Assembly (NCBI GenBank): GCA_018701215.1
Contig: JABIWH010000032.1
Span: forward strand, 1-64,000
Origin: Rhodospirillaceae bacterium
GTDB lineage: Bacteria > Pseudomonadota > Alphaproteobacteria > GCA-2731375
Length of the DNA: 64,000 bases
Direction: 5' to 3'
Part shown: one piece after another, positions 1 to 8,071 of the stretch
Layout: the number at the start of each line of letters is the position of its first letter
How positions within the stretch are numbered: position 1 is the stretch's first letter
Made by a program: the position numbers and the translations under genes
Notes under the pieces: generated by a model
The model's database searches: none
What the model was told of the DNA's origin: nothing
What the model saw: the letters and a program-made list of their open reading frames with translations, nothing else

Positions 1-2
1 CG

Positions 3-959
3 CGGGCGCCCGCCAGCCGGCCAAATACGGACCAGGGCGCGGGCGAGACCGCCGGCATTTCCTATCGCATCGACGGCCCTATCAACGGCGGCGGCCCGGC
101 CCTGGTGCTGCTGCCCATGTTGCTGTCCGCCTCGCAGTGGGAGCCGATCGTCGAGCGTTTGGCGGAACATTTTTGCGTCATCTCTTTGGGCGGGCGGCAT
201 TTGGGCGGTGTCGCCTTTATCGATGGCCGGGGCACGGACCCGGGCTATCTGCGCGGCGTCGAGATGCATGTCAACGAGATCGGCATTCAGCCGGGCGAGA
301 CGGTGCTGGATGTGGGCTGCGGTCCCGGCTCGTTGGACCGCTGGCTGGCGCGGCGGACGGCGGGCGCCAACCCGATTACGGCGGTGGACGTGAACGGCTA
401 TTTCCTGCGCGAGGCCGCCGTCATTGCCGAGGCGGAGGGGTTGAGCGATAGCATCAGCTTCGGCCCCGGCAATGCCGAGGATCTGCAGTTTGCCGACAAT
501 ACCTTCGATGTGGTGATGTCCCACACGGTGATGGAGGAGTGCAACGCCGACAAAATGCTGGACGAGCTGATCCGCGTCGCCAAACCGGGCGGCCGGGTCG
601 GGGTGATGGTGCGCGCCGTGGATATGCGCAGCCTGTGGAACCTGCCGGTTTCGGCCGCCATCAAGGAAAAGGTCGAGGCACCAGTGCCTTCGGTGGGGAT
701 CGGCGGCTGCGCCGATGCCTCGTTATATCGCCGTTTCGGGCAAAGCGGCCTGGTGGACCTGAAACTGTTCCCCACCACCATGACCGTCTCCGATCCCGAG
801 GGCTATACCTGGAAATATTACGAGCCGTATCTGTTTTCCATGCTGAGCGAAGCTGAAACAGCGGAATGGCACGCCGCCAAGGCCCAGGCCATCGCCGACA
901 ACTCCATCCTGCTGGCCCGTTGGCTGCATTGCGCCGTGGGCACAAAGCAAGTGAAATAG
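3..959 (+). CDS. SAM-dependent methyltransferase, 5'-truncated by the window edge
   Basis: The reading frame is open back to the first bases of the window, so the true start lies upstream. The class I methyltransferase core is clear: motif I VLDVGCGPGS (nt about 303-330), an acidic residue after strand 2 (AVDVNG), and a later FDVVMSH strand followed by RVAKPGG. The substrate cannot be predicted. The first about 60 residues (ISYRIDG, then ALVLLPMLLSASQWEPIVERL) resemble the opening strands of an alpha/beta hydrolase rather than a methyltransferase, which suggests a fusion or a remnant. The ATG at nt 105 would give a shorter 284-residue form, but the upstream coding looks genuine. The stop overlaps the next start (TAGTG). 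Confidence 0.8.
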   Translation, partial: RAPASRPNTDQGAGETAGISYRIDGPINGGGPALVLLPMLLSASQWEPIVERLAEHFCVISLGGRHLGGVAFIDGRGTDPGYLRGVEMHVNEIGIQPGETVLDVGCGPGSLDRWLARRTAGANPITAVDVNGYFLREAAVIAEAEGLSDSISFGPGNAEDLQFADNTFDVVMSHTVMEECNADKMLDELIRVAKPGGRVGVMVRAVDMRSLWNLPVSAAIKEKVEAPVPSVGIGGCADASLYRRFGQSGLVDLKLFPTTMTVSDPEGYTWKYYEPYLFSMLSEAETAEWHAAKAQAIADNSILLARWLHCAVGTKQVK

Positions 960-1363
960 TGAACGAGAAGCCGATTGTTCCCGACGGCGTCGGCCCGCAC
1001 GAATTGCGGGAGCTTGATCTAATGCTGGCAGGGGAAAAACCCCTGGCAATGTTTGTGGACGAAGATCCGGGCAACTTCATCATTCCCGAGGCTGACTTCG
1101 ACCCCCATGTGCAAGCCGGCACCTTCATCAAGGGGGAAGCAGTTTACCGCAAGCCCGATGTTTCTTATGCACCAAGACATGTCTATTTCGCCCTGCCCTC
1201 GGAAGGTTGGCGCATTGACGCGATGCACGCCATCAACGAGGCGATTTGCACCGGCCGGCGCAAGGCCACCGACGAAGATGAACGCGAGATCGGCCGTTTG
1301 CTGGGCTACAGCCGGGCGCAAGTCCAGGCGTTCCTGGATTGGCGGAATCAGCTGCAGCCTTAA
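959..1363 (+). CDS. hypothetical protein, 134 aa, coupled to the methyltransferase
   Basis: I chose the GTG at 959 because it overlaps the preceding stop codon by one base (TAGTG), which is typical of translational coupling; longer in-frame forms run inside the methyltransferase gene. The protein is soluble and acidic, with no signal peptide or membrane segment. It has a central FIIPEADFDPHV stretch and a C-terminal helical part (EREIGRLLGYSRAQVQAFLDW). I do not recognise the family. The one-base overlap suggests it works with, or is made alongside, the methyltransferase. It ends by overlapping the stop of the convergent HD-domain gene. Confidence 0.6.
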   Translation: MNEKPIVPDGVGPHELRELDLMLAGEKPLAMFVDEDPGNFIIPEADFDPHVQAGTFIKGEAVYRKPDVSYAPRHVYFALPSEGWRIDAMHAINEAICTGRRKATDEDEREIGRLLGYSRAQVQAFLDWRNQLQP

Positions 1364-1917
1364 TCCACGGCGAACCCGTCGACCGCCCGCGACAGGCGGT
1401 CCAGCAATTGCCGGGGCAGTGTTTCCGGAAAGGCCTCGGCCAGGGTGCGGTAGTACCAGCGGGTGCCTTGGGGGCCACCGTTGAAACGGTCCCAGACAGG
1501 CTCACCCAATATGCGATAGTCGGCAACAATGGCTTCGGCGTTATGGGTCTTATCCGCCAGAACGACCAGCAATGAACGCGCCGGCTTGTTCGGCAGGGCC
1601 GCGATATAGCTTTCCTTGCGCAGGCGCCATGGCAGTCGCGGTTCATCCCAGCTATCGGTACAGTCGGCAACCATATCGGCGACCCCATCGCCGAACATGG
1701 CCCTGATCGCCGTCAGGGTTTTGATGCCGCCCTGATCCTCGACCGCATCATGCAGCAGAGCGGCAATGGACTGATCCTCGTCACCACCATGTTCGATCAC
1801 CAAAGATGCGACCGCCATTAAATGGGAGATGTAGGGAACCGCCGCAACCTTGCGGGCCTGCGTCCGGTGCAGGTCATGGGCATAATGAAAGGCGCTATCA
1901 AAACGTTCGGTCAGCAT
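1360..1917 (-). CDS. small HD-domain phosphohydrolase, alarmone-hydrolase-like
   Basis: This is a 185-residue stand-alone HD domain. Metal-ligand motifs in order are YISHL (about residue 29), HDAVED (56-61) and LADKTHNAEAI (about 120). This pattern is that of the hydrolase half of SpoT and of the small Mesh1-type (p)ppGpp hydrolases. No synthetase, TGS or ACT domain is present. I chose the ATG at 1917, two bases after the MaoC stop; a longer frame extends into the MaoC gene antisense to nothing functional. Degradation of ppGpp or a related pyrophosphorylated nucleotide is inference; only the HD family assignment is secure. Confidence 0.75.
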   Translation of the reverse strand: MLTERFDSAFHYAHDLHRTQARKVAAVPYISHLMAVASLVIEHGGDEDQSIAALLHDAVEDQGGIKTLTAIRAMFGDGVADMVADCTDSWDEPRLPWRLRKESYIAALPNKPARSLLVVLADKTHNAEAIVADYRILGEPVWDRFNGGPQGTRWYYRTLAEAFPETLPRQLLDRLSRAVDGFAVD

Positions 1918-1919
1918 TG

Positions 1920-2414
1920 TCAGCCGCGCTTCTTTACCAGCAGTTTCTGCTCGCCTTCCAGGATCAGCTCCCGGCGTTGATTGTGCAAGGTGGAGCGTAG
2001 GACGACCACACCCGTGGTCCGGCCCGGCTCCAGGCCAATGACTTCCAACATGGGGTAGACCGTATCGCCCGCATAGAGCGGTTTGAGGAACTTGGAGGAC
2101 TGTTCGATAAAGGCGATCAGGGCGTCGCCGAAATAATGCGGCAGCATGCCGGCCCCCGGCGCGGTCTGGATCAAAGCCTGAAAGCCATGCGCCAGCAGGT
2201 TCTCGTGGCCACGGGCCTGGCAATAGGGCAGATCGTAATGGATCGGGTGATTGTCGCCCGAGGCCAGCTGAAAAGCCGCGAAATTGGCATCCGCCAGGGT
2301 GCGCGAAGGGATGGGAAACTTGTCGCCAACTGTCACATCCTCGAAATAATGGCTTTCGCACATGGCATGTTTGGCGGGGTCAAAGCCCGCGTCGATATCC
2401 GGTTCGCCGCGCAT
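1920..2414 (-). CDS. MaoC-like (R)-specific enoyl-CoA hydratase family protein
   Basis: This is a single hot-dog fold of 164 residues. The hydratase motif SGDNHPIHYD (about residues 52-61) carries the Asp-His catalytic pair used by MaoC/PhaJ enzymes to hydrate trans-2-enoyl-CoA. The ATG at 2414 is preferred because it lies behind a purine-rich AGGGAAGAGG; a TTG at 2453 would add 13 residues. It sits two bases upstream of the HD-domain gene, so the two are probably cotranscribed. The exact acyl-CoA substrate is not evident, and a non-catalytic MaoC homologue cannot be excluded. Confidence 0.75.
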   Translation of the reverse strand: MRGEPDIDAGFDPAKHAMCESHYFEDVTVGDKFPIPSRTLADANFAAFQLASGDNHPIHYDLPYCQARGHENLLAHGFQALIQTAPGAGMLPHYFGDALIAFIEQSSKFLKPLYAGDTVYPMLEVIGLEPGRTTGVVVLRSTLHNQRRELILEGEQKLLVKKRG

Positions 2415-2530
2415 GGCATATGGTCCTCTTCCCTTGCTGGTTCTGTTGCTCAACGCTGGTAAGGCGGAATTCGGGCAGCGTCAAGCGCGGCATCAGCCGC
2501 CACATGGCGGCGGCCGCGTGGTCCGCTTTC

Positions 2531-3949
2531 CTAAGTTGTATCGGAGGCGGCGGTGTCGTTCGGTTCGGCGCCATTGTCGGCGACGGCAACCGCTTCAAGG
2601 ATGGCGGTAATCGCATTACGCAGGGTGGTGAAATAGCCTAGATAGAGGGGGAGGAAGAACAGCCATGCCGCCACGAGCAGCATATTGCGTAGAAATTGCC
2701 GTTCTTGCTCCTCCCAAAGATAGTCACGATAATTGCTCATCTCGTTCTGCAGTTTGGTGATCCCGGACGCCACCTTTCCCTGGCTCACGGCCTCCAGCAG
2801 CGCCTTGTTGTCGGGGCGGCGTTTCAATCGGTCTCGGTTTTTTTTCAAGGTCACCAGCCTCTCGTCAATTTGTGTGACCCTTCTTTCCTTTTCCATATTC
2901 AGCAACCCTTGCTCCGGCACGGCTTTACTTCGCGATTTGATTTTCGCCTTCGTCTGAGACGAATGATCAATTTCCCGCCGCTCCACTGTCAAAGCGAGGA
3001 TCTCTTCGTCGTTTCTTTTTAGACCCTTCTCGAGTTCGTTTTGCCGCGCCTGCAGGATCGCGATTCGAGAACTTGGAAAATCGCGAAAGTACAGTTCCCC
3101 GCCGCTTCGCACGGTACTGCGAATATCGTCGAGAAAAAGAACTCGTTGCAGATTCCGGTTAAGCATCTCCAATTTATCGGCGGCAGCCACTACCGCTTCT
3201 TTTTCAAGCGTCAATTGCGCCGACTTGCTATCAATTAGTCCGGCATTTCCCAGCCCAAACCCTGATGACAGCAACGTGTACAAAACCACTACCTGCAACG
3301 CGGTTATCGTCGCCGCGACATCCTTGGCGCGAATGATCAGGCGCCGCGCCCATTTTCGATCCGGCTCATTCGCGAACAAATCCACGATATATTTTTGCGC
3401 AAAATCGGTGTCATTGCCGACCGGTTCATGCAGGCCCCGTTTGGCGGCCTTGGGTAAGGATCTATATACCACCCAGGCCTCGGCCGAGGCGCGGCGGCGA
3501 ATGTCGATGGTAAATTTCGTATAGCCGATGAAACCAGCGGCGGATAAATACAGCACCATGAACGGCACGACCGTTGCAAATAATAGAATCTTGATGACGA
3601 CCATCAAGAATCCGTAGAACCAGTGCCGTTCCGGCAGCGCTTCCCAGGTGACGATCTTGCCCGGGAATTGCAACGCCAGAAAGATGCCCGAAGCGGCGCG
3701 GACCAGGGAAAGCTCGCCCAGCATTTCGGCTAGGCTTCCAATGGCATAGACCAGCAATATAGCACCGCCGGCAATGACCGGACTGCCCAGAATGACGGCG
3801 ATATCCAATTTTTGCGTCTTGACAATTTCCTGGAAGATGGCGGAATTTTGCACCGCGACACCGATCAGGATTATGCCGCCAGCGACAAAGCGGCGGCGGC
3901 CCGAACCATCCAGGAAGGGCAAGTGATCAATAATTTTTTCAATTGCCAT
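2531..3949 (-). CDS. uncharacterised membrane protein with cytoplasmic or periplasmic coiled coil
   Basis: The 472-residue protein is unrecognised. It has hydrophobic segments at about 21-39, 49-72, 111-138 and 211-233. A long charged, coiled-coil-like stretch follows (about 295-375, rich in K, R, E and Q). One last membrane segment lies at about 422-442, before an acidic tail (DNGAEPNDTAASDTT). The start ATG at 3949 follows AGGATAA, where the Shine-Dalgarno overlaps the stop of the upstream membrane gene 7 bases away. The two therefore form an operon. Codon use looks less GC-biased than in flanking genes (many AAA, AAT and TTT codons), compatible with transfer. No enzymatic motif is visible. 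Confidence 0.7.
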   Translation of the reverse strand: MAIEKIIDHLPFLDGSGRRRFVAGGIILIGVAVQNSAIFQEIVKTQKLDIAVILGSPVIAGGAILLVYAIGSLAEMLGELSLVRAASGIFLALQFPGKIVTWEALPERHWFYGFLMVVIKILLFATVVPFMVLYLSAAGFIGYTKFTIDIRRRASAEAWVVYRSLPKAAKRGLHEPVGNDTDFAQKYIVDLFANEPDRKWARRLIIRAKDVAATITALQVVVLYTLLSSGFGLGNAGLIDSKSAQLTLEKEAVVAAADKLEMLNRNLQRVLFLDDIRSTVRSGGELYFRDFPSSRIAILQARQNELEKGLKRNDEEILALTVERREIDHSSQTKAKIKSRSKAVPEQGLLNMEKERRVTQIDERLVTLKKNRDRLKRRPDNKALLEAVSQGKVASGITKLQNEMSNYRDYLWEEQERQFLRNMLLVAAWLFFLPLYLGYFTTLRNAITAILEAVAVADNGAEPNDTAASDTT

Positions 3950-3955
3950 TACGTA

Positions 3956-5143
3956 TTATCCTGTAGAAACCACGGCGCCGGCGTTTCTGACCGGAGCGAC
4001 GATCCGCCGTGGTTCGTTGCCAATAAAAGCGCGCAGTTGCGACCCGACGCAGCACCACAAGAAGAATGCAGGCAGTTCGGAGAGGCCTTGCCCCACCTGA
4101 GAGCTCCAAATGTAAATTTCCAGCTCACCTGCCAGAAATGTCGTTCCAAGGTCTGCCAGGTCCGGGAATAATGTCGATAGCAGAGAGAGGATAACGACAG
4201 GTACGAAGACGATGATGAAGCCCCGTTTCCGGTAAAAGAAGCCAGCCAGAAAACAACACAACACGGTCACTTGATGATCGCCCATGAAGTCAGCGCCCAA
4301 ATCAAATTGGGTCCATAGACCGACGTGCAGATAGCTGAATATTATCATCGCCAACAGCAATTTGGGGCTGGCGAATACAGTCTCTTCCGACCGCGCCGGA
4401 CCGTGTTGCCAAAAGGACCGGCACCAAGACCCGGCGAAAAGGAAAATGACGATTGATACGATATCTTGCGGCGCCGCGAACATATAGCGGATTCGGCCAA
4501 ACTCCTGCATTTCGCGGAAGAAATCAGACGCGGCAAATAAGACCCCGGTAACCGCGATGCCGAGCACAAACATGCTGCCGACCACCAGCCACAAGCGCCT
4601 GAAATCGGCACGTGACCATACGAAACCGATGAGAAAAAATGCCGCGTCCAGGGACAGGGAACTGTTCAGGGAAAACCGAAAATTATCGTTGAAGGATAAG
4701 TAGAAGGTGAAGGGCAAGCACAACAACAACCACAGACGCCGAGGTTTTTCCCGTAGATAGGTGTCCAACGCGGCTGTATTGCCTGGCGACGACACGAACC
4801 AGGCAAAGGCCAGAGCCGTCGACAAGGTGCCGCCATCTGCCCCGAAACGCATGGAAAGGCCTTCGACATCACCATTAAGTTGAAACAGGAACAGCGGGAC
4901 GCTGGCATAGAAGACCGCCATCACGCCTTTGATCCCATAGCGGTAGCCAATCCAGGCGGAAACGGGAATGATCAGCGATTGAATGTTCCAGCTGATATCC
5001 GGATCCAGCCGAACCGAATATGAAATTAGCCACAAGAACGGAATAAGGGCCCACGGCATGATATTTTCGCCCAAAAATTGATGCCCGCCTTGAGGCAGGC
5101 TATCGGATTGTTGAAGGATTTGCCAATACAATAATGAGGCCAT
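3956..5143 (-). CDS. uncharacterised polytopic membrane protein
   Basis: About 395 residues with roughly ten hydrophobic helices. The architecture is reminiscent of MASE-type integral membrane sensory domains, but no cytoplasmic GGDEF, kinase or other output domain follows. The ATG at 5143 (MASLLYWQIL) is the first ATG before the main hydrophobic region; upstream in-frame codons to 5245 overlap the promoter region of the divergent dipeptidase and are probably not translated. It lies immediately upstream of the coiled-coil membrane protein gene and ends within that gene's ribosome-binding site. Function unknown. Confidence 0.65.
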   Translation of the reverse strand: MASLLYWQILQQSDSLPQGGHQFLGENIMPWALIPFLWLISYSVRLDPDISWNIQSLIIPVSAWIGYRYGIKGVMAVFYASVPLFLFQLNGDVEGLSMRFGADGGTLSTALAFAWFVSSPGNTAALDTYLREKPRRLWLLLCLPFTFYLSFNDNFRFSLNSSLSLDAAFFLIGFVWSRADFRRLWLVVGSMFVLGIAVTGVLFAASDFFREMQEFGRIRYMFAAPQDIVSIVIFLFAGSWCRSFWQHGPARSEETVFASPKLLLAMIIFSYLHVGLWTQFDLGADFMGDHQVTVLCCFLAGFFYRKRGFIIVFVPVVILSLLSTLFPDLADLGTTFLAGELEIYIWSSQVGQGLSELPAFFLWCCVGSQLRAFIGNEPRRIVAPVRNAGAVVSTG

Positions 5144-5344
5144 GCCCGAAACATTTTCTCGCCTGCTCGTGACGCTTTCCTCCAATCGCAAAGACAACGG
5201 GAAAACCGGTGCCGGCATTGGGATCGAAAAGCCGGGTCCACCCAATTACGCGCCTTGCCAAATAGGCTGTCGCCGAAACTCGTTTCCGCCATGCCGAGGA
5301 TTGGCTACGATCCCCCTGCATGCGATGGCGGAGGAATTATTCAC

Positions 5345-6352
5345 ATGACGGCAGCGGAACTGCAAAATAGAGCCTTGGTAATCGACGGCCTGTCTTATCA
5401 CAGCGACGGCTATACCGGCGATCTGCGCGCGGGCGGCATCAACGCCCTGAACGTCACCTTGAACCATTTCGAGGCGGATTTTACCGAAAGCTGCGAAAAG
5501 ATCGCCGGCTGGCTGGCCTATATGGCGGTACCGGACGCGGAATGGGCCCCGATCCGCCAGGCCTCGGACCTGGCGGCGGCCAAGGATGCGGGAAAAATCG
5601 GCCTGATCATGGGCTGGCAAAACATGCGCCCGGTGGCCGATGATCTGGACCGCATCCACCTGTTTCACCAATTGGGTGTCCGCGTGATGCAGCCGACCTA
5701 TAATTACCGCAACTTCATGGGTGACGGTAATCTGGAGACCGAGGACGCGGGCCTCTCCATACTGGGGCGGGATGCCGTGGGCATATTGAACGAACTGGGC
5801 ATTGCCATCGATATCAGCCATGTGGGCGACCATACCTCCCGCGATATATTGGCGCTCTCCACCCAGCCGGTGTTGGCGACCCATGTTGATGCCCGGGCCC
5901 TAACGCCGCTGGCGCGTAACAAGGACGACGACATCCTGCGCGCGGTGGCCAACAGCGGCGGCGTTATCGGGGTCAGCGTTTATGGCCCCATGTTATGGGA
6001 TGGTGACCGCAACCGCCGCCCAAGCATCGACGATTTCATCCGCCACCTGGACTACATCACCGAACTGGTGGGTATCGAACATGTCGGTTTCGGCACCGAT
6101 ATCCCGGTCTCCAACGATCTGCGCCGGACCGCGCAAATCGCGGTCAACCGGCGCCTGTGGTCCGGCATTTCCGATTACGGCGACTGTTTCGGCCATGATA
6201 TTCCGGCCCGCTATGCGGCAGGCGCCAACAATCATTCCAAGCTGCCCAATATCACCGCCGCCTTGCTGGAACGCGGCTGGGCCGAAGCCGATATCGAGGC
6301 CTACCTGGGCGCCAACTTTGCCCGGGTGTTGGGCGAGATCTGGGGCGGGTAG
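5345..6352 (+). CDS. peptidase M19 (membrane/renal dipeptidase) family protein
   Basis: A TIM-barrel dinuclear-zinc dipeptidase of 335 residues. Visible family features are an HxD-type ligand pair (YHSD, near residue 20), ISHVGDHTS, the second histidine in LATHVDAR, the LARNKDDD segment and HVGFGTD. The glutamate that bridges both zincs in characterised M19 enzymes aligns here with Gln (MGWQNMRP), so activity may differ. The ATG at 5345 is chosen because GGAGGAATT lies 8-9 bases upstream. The next gene, a TauE-type exporter, begins six bases after its stop, so they are likely cotranscribed. Confidence 0.85.
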   Translation: MTAAELQNRALVIDGLSYHSDGYTGDLRAGGINALNVTLNHFEADFTESCEKIAGWLAYMAVPDAEWAPIRQASDLAAAKDAGKIGLIMGWQNMRPVADDLDRIHLFHQLGVRVMQPTYNYRNFMGDGNLETEDAGLSILGRDAVGILNELGIAIDISHVGDHTSRDILALSTQPVLATHVDARALTPLARNKDDDILRAVANSGGVIGVSVYGPMLWDGDRNRRPSIDDFIRHLDYITELVGIEHVGFGTDIPVSNDLRRTAQIAVNRRLWSGISDYGDCFGHDIPARYAAGANNHSKLPNITAALLERGWAEADIEAYLGANFARVLGEIWGG

Positions 6353-6358
6353 CACCAA

Positions 6359-7105
6359 ATGCCTGACCCATTTTCCCTCGCCGCCATCGGCGGCACGTTC
6401 CTAATCGCCGGCGGGGTCAAGGGCGTGATCGGCCTGGGCCTGCCCACGGTCAGCCTGGCGCTGTTGACGGTGGCGTTCGATCTGCCCAGCGCCATGGCTC
6501 TTTTGCTGGTTCCGTCATTCATCACTAACCTGTGGCAGGCCGTGGTCGGCGGCAATGGCGGCGCCATCCTGCGGCGGATCTGGCCGTTCCTGTTATTGGC
6601 CACCGGCACGGTATGGATCGGCGCCATTGCATTGCGCCAGGTGGATTTATCACTGTTATCGGCCTTGCTTGGCTTGTTGCTGGTGATTTATGGCGGCGCG
6701 AATTTAGCCGGTCTGCGTTTCACCCTGACGCAAAGCCAGGCGAATTGGCTTGGCCCCGTGCTGGGCACCATCAACGGCGTCTTGACGGGCATGACCGGAT
6801 CGTTCGTGGTGCCGGGCGTGATGTTCCTGCAAGCCATCGGCCTGCCCCGCGATATGTTGATTCAGGCCATGGGGATATTGTTCACCGCCTCCACCCTGGC
6901 CTTGGCGGTGGCCTTGCAGCGCAACGACTTTGTCACCACGGAATTGGCCGGCCTATCCGCCGCCGCCGTGCCACCGGCGATCATCGGCATGATCGCTGGT
7001 CAACGCCTGCGTCGAAATTTGTCCGAACAGCTATTCCGCCGGATCTTTTTCATCGCCCTGCTGTTGTTGGGCGGCTACATCATCTTCCGTGCCCTGGGCG
7101 CTTAG
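6359..7105 (+). CDS. TauE/SafE family membrane exporter
   Basis: This 248-residue membrane protein has about eight hydrophobic helices in two similar halves. The first starts GGTFLIAGGVKGVIGLGLPT and the second carries NGVLTGMTGSFVVPG, the glycine-rich repeats typical of the sulfite-exporter TauE/SafE family. These proteins move small anions such as sulfite, sulfoacetate or organic acids across the inner membrane. It follows the M19 dipeptidase by six bases. Its 3' end overlaps the convergent luciferase-like gene by four bases. The substrate is unknown. Confidence 0.85.
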   Translation: MPDPFSLAAIGGTFLIAGGVKGVIGLGLPTVSLALLTVAFDLPSAMALLLVPSFITNLWQAVVGGNGGAILRRIWPFLLLATGTVWIGAIALRQVDLSLLSALLGLLLVIYGGANLAGLRFTLTQSQANWLGPVLGTINGVLTGMTGSFVVPGVMFLQAIGLPRDMLIQAMGILFTASTLALAVALQRNDFVTTELAGLSAAAVPPAIIGMIAGQRLRRNLSEQLFRRIFFIALLLLGGYIIFRALGA

Positions 7106-8046
7106 AACACTTTCGGCGCGATCTCGGCGGCGAAGCGGGAGATCTGCCGTTGCTGCTCCGCCGCATCATCGCCGCGATAGCGGACGATGAAACCGCTGTA
7201 GCCCAGATCGCGGATGCGCCTGAAGTCGTCGATGATCTGCCCAACTGATCCAGTGCCCGGCTCCCGCCCGCCATCCTTGGCCGCCACCGCGTTATCGATA
7301 TTGATGAAAAGCTTGTGATGCAGGCTCAAATCGTCAAATGACCGCCCTTCATCCTGGCAGAACCCACGCAGGGCGGTCAGGCGCTCGGCAAGCGCGGCAA
7401 TACCCAATCCCACGGACAGCCAACCATCCGCCAGCCGCACCACCCGGCGCAATGCCGCCTTCGAGGTGCCGCCGACCAGGATCGGCGGATGCGGCCGTTG
7501 CACCGAGGCCGGATAGGAATGCACGGGATCGAATTGATACGTCTCGCCCTGGTAGGCCACTTCGCCTCCCGCACAGATCGCCTTGAAGATCTCCAGATAC
7601 TCGTCCGTGACCTTGCCGCGTTTGGCGAAATCGAAGGCGCCCAGCGCGGCGAATTCTTCCGCCATCCAACCGACACCGGCGCCCAAAATAATGCGGCCAT
7701 TGGAGAATACATCCAAGGTGGCCAGCATGCGGGCCAGCAGGATGGGATTGCGGTAGGGCATCACCAACACCGCCGTACCGATTTTCACCCGCTTGGTGGC
7801 CCCCACCAGAACGCCCATGGTGGCGATCGGTTCGAGCAGCGGTTCATCCAACGGCACCGGAAATTCGCCATCGACGCTGTAGGGATACTTCGAGGTAACG
7901 GCGGCGGGAAAGACCACGTGATCGGCCAGCCAGACGGACTGAAAACCCTCGGTCTCCGCCAGCAAGGCGAGTTTCAGAACCTCGTCCGGCCGCGCCAAGC
8001 GGCCATAAACACCAACGTCCAGGCCGAACTCGGTATCAGCCGCCAT
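7102..8046 (-). CDS. luciferase-like (LLM class) flavin or F420-dependent oxidoreductase
   Basis: The 314-residue TIM-barrel protein has typical LLM features: an N-terminal GLDVGVYGRLARPDEVLKLA, ESVWL-type SVWLADHVVFP, the RVKIGTAVLVMPYRNP strand, and GRIILGAGVGWMAEEFAALG, which shapes the flavin phosphate site. It resembles the TIGR03619-type group of predicted oxidoreductases, where the cofactor can be F420 or FMN. The sequence does not settle which. It lies downstream of the D-aminoacylase-like gene on the same strand, 25 bases away, so the two probably share a transcript and a catabolic role. Confidence 0.8.
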   Translation of the reverse strand: MAADTEFGLDVGVYGRLARPDEVLKLALLAETEGFQSVWLADHVVFPAAVTSKYPYSVDGEFPVPLDEPLLEPIATMGVLVGATKRVKIGTAVLVMPYRNPILLARMLATLDVFSNGRIILGAGVGWMAEEFAALGAFDFAKRGKVTDEYLEIFKAICAGGEVAYQGETYQFDPVHSYPASVQRPHPPILVGGTSKAALRRVVRLADGWLSVGLGIAALAERLTALRGFCQDEGRSFDDLSLHHKLFINIDNAVAAKDGGREPGTGSVGQIIDDFRRIRDLGYSGFIVRYRGDDAAEQQRQISRFAAEIAPKVF

Positions 8047-8071
8047 CCGCCGCCTCCTCTATTCCCGCGCG

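Noticed and set aside
1918..2361. 333-residue frame extending the HD-domain protein upstream
   Set aside because: The extension is read in another frame across the MaoC gene on the same strand, is Arg/Pro-rich nonsense, and the family N terminus matches the ATG at 1917.
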